64,000 bases of DNA from Cornus controversa (lineage: Eukaryota; Streptophyta; Magnoliopsida; Cornales; Cornaceae), in NCBI GenBank assembly GCA_026545225.1, contig CM048849.1, positions 28,282,336 through 28,346,335 on the forward strand. Reading direction: 5' to 3'. The number at the start of each line of letters is the position of its first letter. Within the stretch, counting starts at the first letter, position 1. A program made the translations under genes and the position numbers. This document shows, piece after piece, positions 1-12,646 of this stretch. The notes below the pieces were generated by a model that saw only the letters and a list, made by a program, of their open reading frames with translations, had not been told where the DNA came from and did not search any database.

Positions 1-630
1 AGTTGCTCATGGTTGCCTTGCACTCTTCCATTGATGGAGAAGATGAAGCTTCTTGGTCTGGTTCAGCTCCTTCTCCTCTCTCCCGAAAGTCTCTCCTCCC
101 TTTCGTCTGATGTGTGTTGAGAGATATATATGAGATATGTGGCTTTTTGGTGCTTTAAGGCTCCTTTTTCAACCTTGGGGCCCACCATATATATGTATAT
201 ATCAATATATATATCCCTTGTATCAAGAAGGTCCCCACGGGTCTTGTTCAAGTCAGACAATCCCCCTAAGTCGTGCAAAAAGGGAGATTTTGTTGTAAGT
301 GGGAGAGCAGGTGAGCAAGTGGGCAAGTGGCTTCTGCAGAATCTCGATCAATCGAGATTAGATCTCGATTGATCGAGATTTCGATCAATCAAAATAAGAT
401 CTCGATCAATCGAGATCTCGATTGATTGAGATCAACATCTCGATTGATCGAGATGCCTTTGGCTACATTTCTGATTTTTGTTCTTCAGCTGCAAATAACC
501 TCAAACTTTGCTCCTTTCACTACAATACCTGCAAAACATCAAAAACACAAAAATACCGTAAACATATCTTGGTAAACGCAAAAATGGAACTAACATATGC
601 AATAAAGAGGGTTCAAATACATAAATGACA
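1..630 (-). repeat. LTR, partial (cut by window edge)
   Basis: This is the 5' (U3) part of an LTR on the minus strand and is identical in layout to 6009-6638. Its 5' boundary was placed by aligning it with the plus-strand LTR that starts at 60805: both have a TG start, a CCTCTT-like stretch and then a GTGTTTT...GCAGG-like stretch. The exact first base could be at 630 (TGTCATTT) or 621 (TGTATTTG). The outer part of this LTR lies before base 1. Confidence 0.75.
341..454. repeat. Cluster of palindromes ATCTCGATYRATCGAGAT in the LTR
   Basis: About five palindromic units of the type ATCTCGATCAATCGAGAT stand in tandem, separated by short spacers such as TTTCGATCAATCAAAATA. They repeat at 6349-6462 and 12357-12470 with almost no change (one C to T near 12421). 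Each unit can fold into a near-perfect hairpin, and neighbouring units can pair with each other. The cluster lies in the U3 part of the LTR, upstream of the presumed transcription start. A regulatory role is only a guess. Confidence 0.85.
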
Positions 631-1379
631 AAGAGTTGTTCATCCGGGAAGGATTCACAAACTAGAATAGAATTATGGAGGGATTCGACAAGAATTCTAG
701 AAAGGTGGTCAGCTACCACATTTTTAGTTCCCTTTTTATCTCTAATCTCAAAATTGAACTCTTGTAGCAAGAGTATCCATCGGATCAACCTAGGCTTGGT
801 GTCCTTTTTGGCCAAAAGATGCCGGAGGGCAGCATGGTCCGAATAGACAATGACTTTTGAACCTAATAAATAAGCTCAAAACTTGTCTAATGCAAATACT
901 ACCGCAAGCAACTCCTTTTTCGTTGTGGTATAATTGATTTGAGCCTCGGAAAGGGTTTTACTTGCGTAGTAGATGACATATGACAATTTGTCTACTCGTT
1001 GCCCTAAGACCGCACCTATGGCATAATCGGATGCATCACACATGATCTCAAATGGGAGATCCCAATTTGGAGGGATTAGAATTGGAGCGGTTGTGAGCAT
1101 GGTGTGGAGTTTTTCAAAAGCATTAAGGCACGCTTCATCAAAGGTAAAGCAAGACTCTTTTTCAAGAAGGCGACACAAAGGCCGAGAGATCTTGCTAAAG
1201 TCCTTGATGAAACGGCGATAAAAGCCCGCATGCCCAAGTAATGAACGAATCTCTCTCACCGTTGATGGTGGAGGAAGTTTAGAAATGAGTTCAACCTTGG
1301 CTCTGTCAACCTCTATTCCCCTCTTAGACACAATGTGCCCCAGGACAATACCCTCTTGAACCATAAAATGGCTCTTTTC
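631..1379 (-). pseudogene. RNase H domain of pol, unit 1 (truncated, no integrase)
   Basis: On the minus strand this continues pol after RT. It has the RT connection (GHIVSKRGIEVDRAK, LLGHAGFYRRFIKDF) and the RNase H core (MCDASDYAIGAVLGQ, YYASKTLSEAQ, TTTKKELLAVVFA). A stop follows LDKF near 876, and reading then resumes in frame ([25 protein letters not shown]) to about 640. There, just after the DEQLF motif, the LTR begins. The integrase normally expected next is missing, and no purine-rich tract precedes the LTR. The stop at 1380-1382 separates it from RT. It cannot make a working polyprotein. Confidence 0.88.
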
Positions 1380-3926
1380 TTAACTAAGAATTAGGTTGGT
1401 CTCTCGACATCGTTTGAGAACACGGGATAGATTTTGGAGGCATGATTCAAATGAAGGCCCAAAAATAGAAAAATCATCCTTCAACACCTCCAAGAATTTT
1501 TCCACCATGTCCGAGAAGATAGACATCATACACCGTTGAAAAGTAACCGGTGCATTGCACAACCCAAAGGGCATGCGTCTATAAGCAAATGTGCCAAAGG
1601 GACATGTAAAGGTGGTTTTCTCTTGGTCCCTCGGGTCTATAGCAACCTGATTATAGCCAAAATATCCATCTAAAAAGCAATAAAAACTTTTTCCGGCTAA
1701 TCTCTCCAAGATTTGATCAATAAATGGGAGGGGGAAGTGATTTTTTCGAGTGGCTGAATTTAATTTCCTATAATCTATGCACACTCTCCAGCCCGTGGTG
1801 GTGCGTTGGGGAACTAATTCACCCTTATCATTTGGTTGCACCGTAATACCTGACTTCTTTGGAACCACTTGAGTGGGACTAACCCACTTACTATCTGAGA
1901 TGGGGTAAATGATTCCCGCATCTAGTAACTTCACCACCTCCTTCATTACAACGTCCTTCATATTTGGATTCAATAGACGTTGTGCCTCTCTTGAGGTCCT
2001 TGCATCCTCTTCCAAGTGTATGCGGTGCATACAAATAGAAGGGTCTATTCCCTTAAGATCTGCTACACTCCATCCTATTGCTTCCTTGTGCTCTTTTAGC
2101 ACTTTTATGAGTTCCATCTCTTGATCATTGGTAAGATTGGAAGCAATAATGACTGGAAGGGTCTCATTAGCGCCCAAGAAAATATACTTGAGCATTGCCG
2201 GTAGAGGCTTGAGCTCAAGTTGTGGTGGGGAAATTAGAGAAGGAGTTTGGGAAGTTTTGGACAAAGGAGGCAAGGGTTCTCTTGGAACTCTCCATTTAGG
2301 CACATCCATGATAGTATTGACATCGAGCATTGAGTTGACTTCAGTTATGGATTGCTCAATGTCAAAATCGTCACAGTTGAAGTGATTTAGGCATGCCTCT
2401 AGAGGATCCTTGGAAAGAATAGAAGGAAGTGCTTCTTGAACAAGGTCTTCCACTCTATCGACACAAAAGCACTCACTTTCGTCTTCGGATGTGTGGTGGG
2501 AAGCATTGAAGATGTTCAAGCGGACTTTCATATTCCTGAAAGAGATGTCCATCACTCCGGTACGGCAATTAACGCAAGCATTTGCAGTGGCCAAGAATGG
2601 ACGACCTAGAATGATAGGAATATGTCGATTCAGATTTTGGACCGGTTCCGTGTCAAGGACTATGAAGTCTACTGGAAAGTAGAATTTGCCCACTTGGATG
2701 ATTACATCCTCAATTATGCCACGTGTTTGCTTCACCGAACGGTCGGCAAGTTGCAACACAACTGTGGTATGCTTGAGTTCCCCCAAACCTAGTTGTTGGT
2801 AAACTGAGAATGGAAGTAAATTGACACTAGCCCCTAGATCAAGAAGTGCCTTTTCAAAAGATTGATTTCCGATGGTGCACGAAATGGTCGGAGCACCCGG
2901 ATCTTTGAATTTAGGAGGGGCTTGGTGTTGGAAAATGGGGCTTATATGCTCAGTTAAGAGGACTTTCTTAGGAACATTATTCCTAGATTTGCGCTTTTGA
3001 GTACACAAGTCCTTCAGAAATTTAGCATAGGAGGGAATTTGTCGAATAGCATCAAGGAGAGGGAGATTGATCTTTACTTGTTTGAAGATCTCCATCATGT
3101 CTTGGATTTTCTCTCCTTGCTTCCCAAATTGAGAAGGTTCCTTCAGTCATTGAGGAAAAGGAACCGGAGGTTCAAAAGAAGTGTCGAGAATTGGAATTGA
3201 TGACGACACAACTTCACTTGCCTTTCCATTTGGATTTGATGGGATGTTATGCATATTTGGATTCAAAGGAAAAACATTTGGATTTAAATGAGATTCTTTT
3301 GGATTTTTGGGTTGCTCTTGGGATTCCTTTCTCTCTTCCTCCCCTACCTTAGAATTGATGACTTTTCCACTCCTTAAGGTGGTGATTGATTGAACTTGCT
3401 CCGGAGGAGCATTACAAGATGAAGATGATGGATCCTCAATCACATGAATACTTTTAGGATTCGCCATCGCTTGACTCGGTAACTTGCCTTCCTCCCTTCT
3501 ATTCAAGGCATTAGCTAGTTGCCCTATTTGAGCTTCTAACCTAGCCATAGATTGAGCATTTGCTTCAAGCTTAGAGATTGATTGAGAGTGAGTTTGCAAT
3601 AAGCGGGTATTAGCCTCAAGATTGTTTATCACTCTTTCTTCAAAGCCTTGGCTTCTCGGAGGAGGTGGTGATTGTTGGTAATTGGATCTTTGATGGTAAG
3701 GTGGAGGATTTGGCCTATATTGAGGCTGTTGAGATTGAGAATTGAAAGAATTTTGCCCTTGAAAAGAGGGACTTGATTCTTGAGGTTTCCATGAAAAAGC
3801 CGGATGATTTTTGTAACCAAGATTGTACGTGTTTGAATATGGATCATTCATTTGTTTAGAGTACAAAACATTTGCTTGCTCTTGAGCATAATCGGGAGAT
3901 TGCCCGGCAATAGGACAATCTCGCAC
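1380..3926 (-). pseudogene. gag C-terminus, protease and reverse transcriptase, unit 1
   Basis: Minus strand. A Gln/Pro-rich gag tail (3147-3926) ends at a TGA after PFPQ, where unit 3 has an arginine codon. A 572-codon frame (1380-3098) then holds a retropepsin-like protease with DLGAS at residues 87-91, followed by RT with GWRVCIDYRKLNS, CFLDGYFGYNQ and FAYRRMPFGLCNAPVTFQRC. The catalytic box reads LKDD instead of the usual F/Y-x-DD form with Met or Val at x, so a key position is changed. The frame ends at TAA (1380-1382), where related elements have a tryptophan codon. Broken and almost certainly inactive. Confidence 0.9.
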
Positions 3927-4937
3927 GAAATATTAAGTACTATAGCAAAACGAACATCCTTCCTGATTTTGAACAGGTTGGCTTGGAGTAGGCAGCCCAT
4001 TTTTTATGATTAGGTCCATTTTTCGGGATGAGGCTTCTACTTGCATGGCAACCTCATCTACCCGTGAAATTTCATGCAGTCCTCTACAAGGTTGGGTGGC
4101 CTTCCCTTTCCTAGTGGAGGAGCGTTGAGCTGAATTGTTGCTTAGGGTTTGAAAAAGTTTTCATGCCTCATCGGGGCTTTTCAAAAGGTATCCACCTCCA
4201 CACGCGGAGTCTATCATTTGTCTATGTTGCTCACTCACCCCATCGTAAAAACTTTCCACTAGCTGCCATTTTGGGATAGCATGATGAGGACAAGATTTAA
4301 GAAGATCTTTTAACCTCTCCCACGTCTCATAAAATTGTTCTTGGTCAATTTGGGTGAATCCGGTGATTGCTCTCCAAATATCATTCGTCTTTCCCATTAG
4401 GAAGTATTTTTTTAAGAACTCTATTTGCATCTCCGCCCAAGAATGGATTGAGTTAGGTTCTAAGGAATTGAACCAACTTCTAGCTTTATCTTTTAAGGAG
4501 AATGGAAACATACGCAACTTTAGATCATCCTCCGTAAATTGTGGCACACGAATAGTGGAACACACGGAAAGGAAATAGTCTAAGTGCCGGTCTGGATCCT
4601 CATTAGGGAGACCATGGAAGCTATTAAGAAGATTGATGGTGGAGGACTTTATTTCGAATTGATTTGCCGCTACATCCGGAAATTGAATACATGAAGGTAC
4701 TTCAAATGTAGTCGGAAGGTAAAGGTCCATAAGCAACTCTCCTTGAGAAGGTGGAGGTGGAGGTGGTTGTTCATGATTAAAAGGAGGTAGTTCGGGAGGT
4801 TGTCTCTCATTTGGATCCATGTTTTCAGTCCTAGGCAATATAGGGTCCCTAGAGGTTCCTCTACGTTGTCTAAGTGTTCGTTCAAGTTCAATATTACAAG
4901 GAAGCAAATGAAGTGACAATGACCGTCTACCTAGCAT
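3927..4937 (-). pseudogene. gag, unit 1
   Basis: Minus strand, ATG at 4937. The first 258 codons (to 4161) are Pro-rich at the start and then carry the retrotransposon gag (capsid) domain: LNSFHGLPNEDPDRHLDYF, LRMFPFSLKDKARSWFNSL, QIEFLKKYFLMGKTN, QFYETWERLKDLLK. A TGA after SPDEA interrupts the frame; the plus-strand relative at 59260 has Trp there. The frame resumes toward a degraded zinc knuckle (CSFC, then a stop, then VRDCP) near 3930. All three units have both stops, so the parent unit was already dead. Upstream, 4938-5205 is an AT-rich leader without an ORF. Confidence 0.9.
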
Positions 4938-5205
4938 GTATTAATAGTAGAACAACGCCTTAATATGAAAAATAACAATAATATATACAAAAAAAAAAAA
5001 ATTTGAATGAATTCAAACCACCAATTTTAGACTTTATACTCACAAAGGGTTCCAACTTTAATCCTTTTAGATGCCCGCTATGTGGTATACCTAAAATCAA
5101 GAAATTTGAGAGATAAGAACAAGATATATACAAAAAGAATGAAAGAATTTCTAGCCTAAGAATTAAACCAGATTTAATCTTTCAATGGCGACAATTACAC
5201 CGTAG

Positions 5206-5223
5206 TCCCCGGCAACGGCGCTA
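5206..5223 (-). promoter_or_regulatory. Primer-binding site for tRNA-Asp, unit 1
   Basis: The plus strand reads TCCCCGGCAACGGCGCTA, which matches the 3' end of plant tRNA-Asp (CCCCGGCAACGGCGCCA type) at all but one position. It lies 6 nt from the LTR end at 5230, which fixes the minus-strand orientation of the element. tRNA-Asp priming is typical of Athila-like elements. Confidence 0.92.
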
Positions 5224-5229
5224 AAATTT

Positions 5230-6638
5230 TGATGTGCCTAAACTCGGATTATTTTGTAAGCTTAATTTTGCCCTTTTTGTCAAAATATAATTTAACCACT
5301 CGCAAGAGCACGAATCTTTGTAGATAAGGTTCTATATAGAGGTTATCGATCCCACGAGGACTAGTAGCAATTGTCTTAAAGAAAGATTAATTCCACTTTA
5401 ATCCTAAAAACAGGTTTTGAATTTTTGTTTATAAACTATTGCATGAATGAAATGGCAATAAAATTAAAGAGTAAAGGATGGGAGAGAGAACTAGGGTTGG
5501 TTTCCACCACTAGCCGTTCACATGTTCATAAGTGTAGCAAGCATGGGATTCATTAATTAAATGCCTAACAATGTCATTAGGCTTGTGACCTCAATGACAT
5601 ATCAAAAGATCAATGTGTTTGTCCACCTATCATAATCCATCTTCAATAAGCATAGCTCTTCAACCTAACTAACTATCTAATTACCCTACTCTCTAAGTGA
5701 ACCTACATGCATCCAAGCTACCTCATCTTCGCATGGTTTATACAAACAAACACAACACATTCAATTAAACACCATTATCTAGCCATCATTTGCACTTCTT
5801 GTGGAATATGCAAATGTTGTGCATTCAAATGACAAAATCTACTCTAAGACAAGAATAAACTCCATATCAAATGAATATATAGAAGAAATTTATTAGTGTA
5901 CATGATCACTAGGCTAAATAATCAACATTTAATTACAAATCCCAAGAGCTACAAAAATGAACATGTTTACATGGCTAGGGGCTTCAACAACACCCTAGTA
6001 TAGAAGTTAGTTGCTCATGGTTGCCTTGCACTCTTCCATTGATGGAGAAGATGAAGCTTCTTGGTCTGGTTCAGCTCCTTCTCCTCTCTCCCGAAAGTCT
6101 CTCCTCCCTTTCGTCTGATGTGTGTTGAGAGATATATATGAGATATGTGGCTTTTTGGTGCTTTAAGGCTCCTTTTTCAACCTTGGGGCCCACCATATAT
6201 ATGTATATATCAATATATATATCCCTTGTATCAAGAAGGTCCCCACGGGTCTTGTTCAAGTCAGACAATCCCCCTAAGTCGTGCAAAAAGGGAGATTTTG
6301 TTGTAAGTGGGAGAGCAGGTGAGCAAGTGGGCAAGTGGCTTCTGCAGAATCTCGATCAATCGAGATTAGATCTCGATTGATCGAGATTTCGATCAATCAA
6401 AATAAGATCTCGATCAATCGAGATCTCGATTGATTGAGATCAACATCTCGATTGATCGAGATGCCTTTGGCTACATTTCTGATTTTTGTTCTTCAGCTGC
6501 AAATAACCTCAAACTTTGCTCCTTTCACTACAATACCTGCAAAACATCAAAAACACAAAAATACCGTAAACATATCTTGGTAAACGCAAAAATGGAACTA
6601 ACATATGCAATAAAGAGGGTTCAAATACATAAATGACA
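5230..6638 (-). repeat. Complete LTR between units 1 and 2 (about 1.4 kb)
   Basis: The 3' end of the LTR is TGATGTGCC on the plus strand (ATCA on the minus strand) and is well fixed by the primer site. The 5' end at about 6638 (or 6629) is inferred by alignment with the LTR at 60805. The LTR is shared: it is the 5' LTR of unit 1 and abuts the 3' end of unit 2. It contains the palindrome cluster (6349-6462). No ORF in it is convincing. Confidence 0.82.
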
Positions 6639-7387
6639 AAGAGTTGTTCATCCGGGAAGGATTCACAAACTAGAATAGAATTATGGAGGGATTCGACAAG
6701 AATTCTAGAAAGGTGGTCAGCTACCACATTTTTAGTTCCCTTTTTATCTCTAATCTCAAAATTGAACTCTTGTAGCAAGAGTATCCATCGGATCAACCTA
6801 GGCTTGGTGTCCTTTTTGGCCAAAAGATGCCGGAGGGCAGCATGGTCCGAATAGACAATGACTTTTGAACCTAATAAATAAGCTCAAAACTTGTCTAATG
6901 CAAATACTACCGCAAGCAACTCCTTTTTCGTTGTGGTATAATTGATTTGAGCCTCGGAAAGGGTTTTACTTGCGTAGTAGATGACATATGACAATTTGTC
7001 TACTCGTTGCCCTAAGACCGCACCTATGGCATAATCGGATGCATCACACATGATCTCAAATGGGAGATCCCAATTTGGAGGGATTAGAATTGGAGCGGTT
7101 GTGAGCATGGTGTGGAGTTTTTCAAAAGCATTAAGGCACGCTTCATCAAAGGTAAAGCAAGACTCTTTTTCAAGAAGGCGACACAAAGGCCGAGAGATCT
7201 TGCTAAAGTCCTTGATGAAACGGCGATAAAAGCCCGCATGCCCAAGTAATGAACGAATCTCTCTCACCGTTGATGGTGGAGGAAGTTTAGAAATGAGTTC
7301 AACCTTGGCTCTGTCAACCTCTATTCCCCTCTTAGACACAATGTGCCCCAGGACAATACCCTCTTGAACCATAAAATGGCTCTTTTC
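6639..7387 (-). pseudogene. RNase H domain of pol, unit 2
   Basis: At protein level this is identical to unit 1 in the visible frames, with the same in-frame stop after LDKF near 6884, the same TAA separating it from RT (7388-7390) and the same direct join to the LTR. Integrase is absent. Confidence 0.88.
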
Positions 7388-9934
7388 TTAACTAAGAATT
7401 AGGTTGGTCTCTCGACATCGTTTGAGAACACGGGATAGATTTTGGAGGCATGATTCAAATGAAGGCCCAAAAATAGAAAAATCATCCTTCAACACCTCCA
7501 AGAATTTTTCCACCATGTCCGAGAAGATAGACATCATACACCGTTGAAAAGTAACCGGTGCATTGCACAACCCAAAGGGCATGCGTCTATAAGCAAATGT
7601 GCCAAAGGGACATGTAAAGGTGGTTTTCTCTTGGTCCCTCGGGTCTATAGCAACCTGATTATAGCCAAAATATCCATCTAAAAAGCAATAAAAACTTTTT
7701 CCGGCTAATCTCTCCAAGATTTGATCAATAAATGGGAGGGGGAAGTGATTTTTTCGAGTGGCTGAATTTAATTTCCTATAATCTATGCACACTCTCCAGC
7801 CCGTGGTGGTGCGTTGGGGAACTAATTCACCCTTATCATTTGGTTGCACCGTAATACCTGACTTCTTTGGAACCACTTGAGTGGGACTAACCCACTTACT
7901 ATCTGAGATGGGGTAAATGATTCCCGCATCTAGTAACTTCACCACCTCCTTCATTACAACGTCCTTCATATTTGGATTCAATAGACGTTGTGCCTCTCTT
8001 GAGGTCCTTGCATCCTCTTCCAAGTGTATGCGGTGCATACAAATAGAAGGGTCTATTCCCTTAAGATCTGCTACACTCCATCCTATTGCTTCCTTGTGCT
8101 CTTTTAGCACTTTTATGAGTTCCATCTCTTGATCATTGGTAAGATTGGAAGCAATAATGACTGGAAGGGTCTCATTAGCGCCCAAGAAAATATACTTGAG
8201 CATTGCCGGTAGAGGCTTGAGCTCAAGTTGTGGTGGGGAAATTAGAGAAGGAGTTTGGGAAGTTTTGGACAAAGGAGGCAAGGGTTCTCTTGGAACTCTC
8301 CATTTAGGCACATCCATGATAGTATTGACATCGAGCATTGAGTTGACTTCAGTTATGGATTGCTCAATGTCAAAATCGTCACAGTTGAAGTGATTTAGGC
8401 ATGCCTCTAGAGGATCCTTGGAAAGAATAGAAGGAAGTGCTTCTTGAACAAGGTCTTCCACTCTATCGACACAAAAGCACTCACTTTCGTCTTCGGATGT
8501 GTGGTGGGAAGCATTGAAGATGTTCAAGCGGACTTTCATATTCCTGAAAGAGATGTCCATCACTCCGGTACGGCAATTAACGCAAGCATTTGCAGTGGCC
8601 AAGAATGGACGACCTAGAATGATAGGAATATGTCGATTCAGATTTTGGACCGGTTCCGTGTCAAGGACTATGAAGTCTACTGGAAAGTAGAATTTGCCCA
8701 CTTGGATGATTACATCCTCAATTATGCCACGTGTTTGCTTCACCGAACGGTCGGCAAGTTGCAACACAACTGTGGTATGCTTGAGTTCCCCCAAACCTAG
8801 TTGTTGGTAAACTGAGAATGGAAGTAAATTGACACTAGCCCCTAGATCAAGAAGTGCCTTTTCAAAAGATTGATTTCCGATGGTGCACGAAATGGTCGGA
8901 GCACCCGGATCTTTGAATTTAGGAGGGGCTTGGTGTTGGAAAATGGGGCTTATATGCTCAGTTAAGAGGACTTTCTTAGGAACATTATTCCTAGATTTGC
9001 GCTTTTGAGTACACAAGTCCTTCAGAAATTTAGCATAGGAGGGAATTTGTCGAATAGCATCAAGGAGAGGGAGATTGATCTTTACTTGTTTGAAGATCTC
9101 CATCATGTCTTGGATTTTCTCTCCTTGCTTCCCAAATTGAGAAGGTTCCTTCAGTCATTGAGGAAAAGGAACCGGAGGTTCAAAAGAAGTGTCGAGAATT
9201 GGAATTGATGACGACACAACTTCACTTGCCTTTCCATTTGGATTTGATGGGATGTTATGCATATTTGGATTCAAAGGACAAACATTTGGATTTAAATGAG
9301 ATTCTTTTGGATTTTTGGGTTGCTCTTGGGATTCCTTTCTCTCTTCCTCCCCTACCTTGGAATTGATGACTTTACCACTCCTTAAGGTGGTGATTGATTG
9401 AACTTGCTCCGGAGGAGCATTACAAGATGAAGATGATGGATCCTCAATCACATGAATACTTTTAGGATTCGCCATCGCTTGACTCGGTAACTTGCCTTCC
9501 TCCCTTCTATTCAAGGCATTAGCTAGTTGCCCTATTTGAGCTTCTAACCTAGCCATAGATTGAGCATTTGCTTCAAGCTTAGAGATTGATTGAGAGTGAG
9601 TTTGCAATAAGCGGGTATTAGCCTCAAGATTGTTTATCACTCTTTCTTCAAAGCCTTGGCTTCTCGGAGGAGGTGGTGATTGTTGGTAATTGGATCTTTG
9701 ATGGTAAGGTGGAGGATTTGGCCTATATTGAGGCTGTTGAGATTGAGAATTGAAAGAATTTTGCCCTTGAAAAGAGGGACTTGATTCTTGAGGTTTCCAT
9801 GAAAAAGCCGGATGATTTTTGTAACCAAGATTGTACGTGTTTGAATATGGATCATTCATTTGTTTAGAGTACAAAGCATTTGCTTGCTCTTGAGCATAAT
9901 CGGGAGATTGCCCGGCAATAGGACAATCTCGCAC
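7388..9934 (-). pseudogene. gag C-terminus, protease and reverse transcriptase, unit 2
   Basis: The 572-codon protease-RT frame (7388-9106) gives the same protein as unit 1, including DLGAS and the altered LKDD box. The gag tail (9155-9934) ends at the same TGA as unit 1. It differs from unit 1 by Ala for Val in the QEQAN stretch and by Cys for Phe in NPNVCPL. The shared TGA and the near identity make units 1 and 2 sister copies. Confidence 0.9.
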
Positions 9935-10945
9935 GAAATATTAAGTACTATAGCAAAACGAACATCCTTCCTGATTTTGAACAGGTTGGCTTGGAGTAGG
10001 CAGCCCATTTTTTATGATTAGGTCCATTTTTCGGGATGAGGCTTCTACTTGCATGGCAACCTCATCTACCCGTGAAATTTCATGCAGTCCTCTACAAGGT
10101 TGGGTGGCCTTCCCTTTCCTAGTGGAGGAGCGTTGAGCTGAATTGTTGCTTAGGGTTTGAAAAAGTTTTCATGCCTCATCGGGGCTTTTCAAAAGGTATC
10201 CACCTCCACACGCGGAGTCTATCATTTGTCTATGTTGCTCACTCACCCCATCGTAAAAACTTTCCACTAGCTGCCATTTTGGGATAGCATGATGCGGACA
10301 AGATTTAAGAAGATCTTTTAACCTCTCCCACGTCTCATAAAATTGTTCTTGGTCAATTTGGGTGAATCCGGTGATTGCTCTCCAAATATCATTCGTCTTT
10401 CCCATTAGGAAGTATTTTTTTAAGAACTCTATTTGCATCTCCGCCCAAGAATGGATTGAGTTAGGTTCTAAGGAATTGAACCAACTTCTAGCTTTATCTT
10501 TTAAGGAGAATGGAAACATACGCAACTTTAGATCATCCTCCGTAAATTGTGGCACACGAATAGTGGAACACACGGAAAGGAAATAGTCTAAGTGCCGGTC
10601 TGGATCCTCATTAGGGAGACCATGGAAGCTATTAAGAAGATTGATGGTGGAGGACTTTATTTCGAATTGATTTGCCGCTACATCCGGAAATTGAATACAT
10701 GAAGGTACTTCAAATGTAGTCGGAAGGTAAAGGTCCATAAGCAACTCTCCTTGAGAAGGTGGAGGTGGAGGTGGTTGTTCATGATTAAAAGGAGGTAGTT
10801 CGGGAGGTTGTCTCTCATTTGGATCCATGTTTTCAGTCCTAGGCAATATAGGGTCCCTAGAGGTTCCTCTACGTTGTCTAAGTGTTCGTTCAAGTTCAAT
10901 ATTACAAGGAAGCAAATGAAGTGACAATGACCGTCTACCTAGCAT
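9935..10945 (-). pseudogene. gag, unit 2
   Basis: Same 258-codon gag start as unit 1, at 10169-10945, followed by the same TGA and the same stop inside the zinc-knuckle remnant near 9938. The only visible change in this stretch is a silent C for A near 10294 (gcggacaag), which unit 3 shares and unit 1 lacks. Confidence 0.9.
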
Positions 10946-11213
10946 GTATTAATAGTAGAACAACGCCTTAATATGAAAAATAACAATAATATATACAAAA
11001 AAAAAAAAATTTGAATGAATTCAAACCACCAATTTTAGACTTTATACTCACAAAGGGTTCCAACTTTAATCCTTTTAGATGCCCGCTATGTGGTATACCT
11101 AAAATCAAGAAATTTGAGAGATAAGAACAAGATATATACAAAAAGAATGAAAGAATTTCTAGCCTAAGAATTAAACCAGATTTAATCTTTCAATGGCGAC
11201 AATTACACCGTAG

Positions 11214-11231
11214 TCCCCGGCAACGGCGCTA
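11214..11231 (-). promoter_or_regulatory. Primer-binding site for tRNA-Asp, unit 2
   Basis: Same 18 bases as unit 1, 6 nt from the LTR end at 11238. Confidence 0.92.
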
Positions 11232-11237
11232 AAATTT

Positions 11238-12646
11238 TGATGTGCCTAAACTCGGATTATTTTGTAAGCTTAATTTTGCCCTTTTTGTCAAAATATAATT
11301 TAACCACTCGCAAGAGCACGAATCTTTGTAGATAAGGTTCTATATAGAGGTTATCGATCCCACGAGGACTAGTAGCAATTGTCTTAAAGAAAGATTAATT
11401 CCACTTTAATCCTAAAAACAGGTTTTGAATTTTTGTTTATAAACTATTGCATGAATGAAATGGCAATAAAATTAAAGAGTAAAGGATGGGAGAGAGAACT
11501 AGGGTTGGTTTCCACCACTAGCCGTTCACATGTTCATAAGTGTAGCAAGCATGGGATTCATTAATTAAATGCCTAACAATGTCATTAGGCTTGTGACCTC
11601 AATGACATATCAAAAGATCAATGTGTTTGTCCACCTATCATAATCCATCTTCAATAAGCATAGCTCTTCAACCTAACTAACTATCTAATTACCCTACTCT
11701 CTAAGTGAACCTACATGCATCCAAGCTACCTCATCTTCGCATGGTTTATACAAACAAACACAACACATTCAATTAAACACCATTATCTAGCCATCATTTG
11801 CACTTCTTGTGGAATATGCAAATGTTGTGCATTCAAATGACAAAATCTACTCTAAGACAAGAATAAACTCCATATCAAATGAATATATAGAAGAAATTTA
11901 TTAGTGTACATGATCACTAGGCTAAATAATCAACATTTAATTACAAATCCCAAGAGCTACAAAAATGAACATGTTTACATGGCTAGGGGCTTCAACAACA
12001 CCCTAGTATAGAAGTTAGTTGCTCATGGTTGCCTTGCACTCTTCCATTGATGGAGAAGATGAAGCTTCTTGGTCTGGTTCAGCTCCTTCTCCTCTCTCCC
12101 GAAAGTCTCTCCTCCCTTTCGTCTGATGTGTGTTGAGAGATATATATGAGATATGTGGCTTTTTGGTGCTTTAAGGCTCCTTTTTCAACCTTGGGGCCCA
12201 CCATATATATGTATATATCAATATATATATCCCTTGTATCAAGAAGGTCCCCACGGGTCTTGTTCAAGTCAGACAATCCCCCTAAGTCGTGCAAAAAGGG
12301 AGATTTTGTTGCAAGTGGGAGAGCAGGTGAGCAAGTGGGCAAGTGGCTTCTGCAGAATCTCGATCAATCGAGATTAGATCTCGATTGATCGAGATTTCGA
12401 TCAATCAAAATAAGATCTCGATTAATCGAGATCTCGATTGATTGAGATCAACATCTCGATTGATCGAGATGCCTTTGGCTACATTTCTGATTTTTGTTCT
12501 TCAGCTGCAAATAACCTCAAACTTTGCTCCTTTCACTACAATACCTGCAAAACATCAAAAACACAAAAATACCGTAAACATATCTTGGTAAACGCAAAAA
12601 TGGAACTAACATATGCAATAAAGAGGGTTCAAATACATAAATGACA
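11238..12646 (-). repeat. Complete LTR between units 2 and 3
   Basis: Same length and ends as the LTR at 5230-6638. It differs by single bases, for example GTTGCAAG for GTTGTAAG near 12310 and one changed palindrome unit near 12421. Confidence 0.82.
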
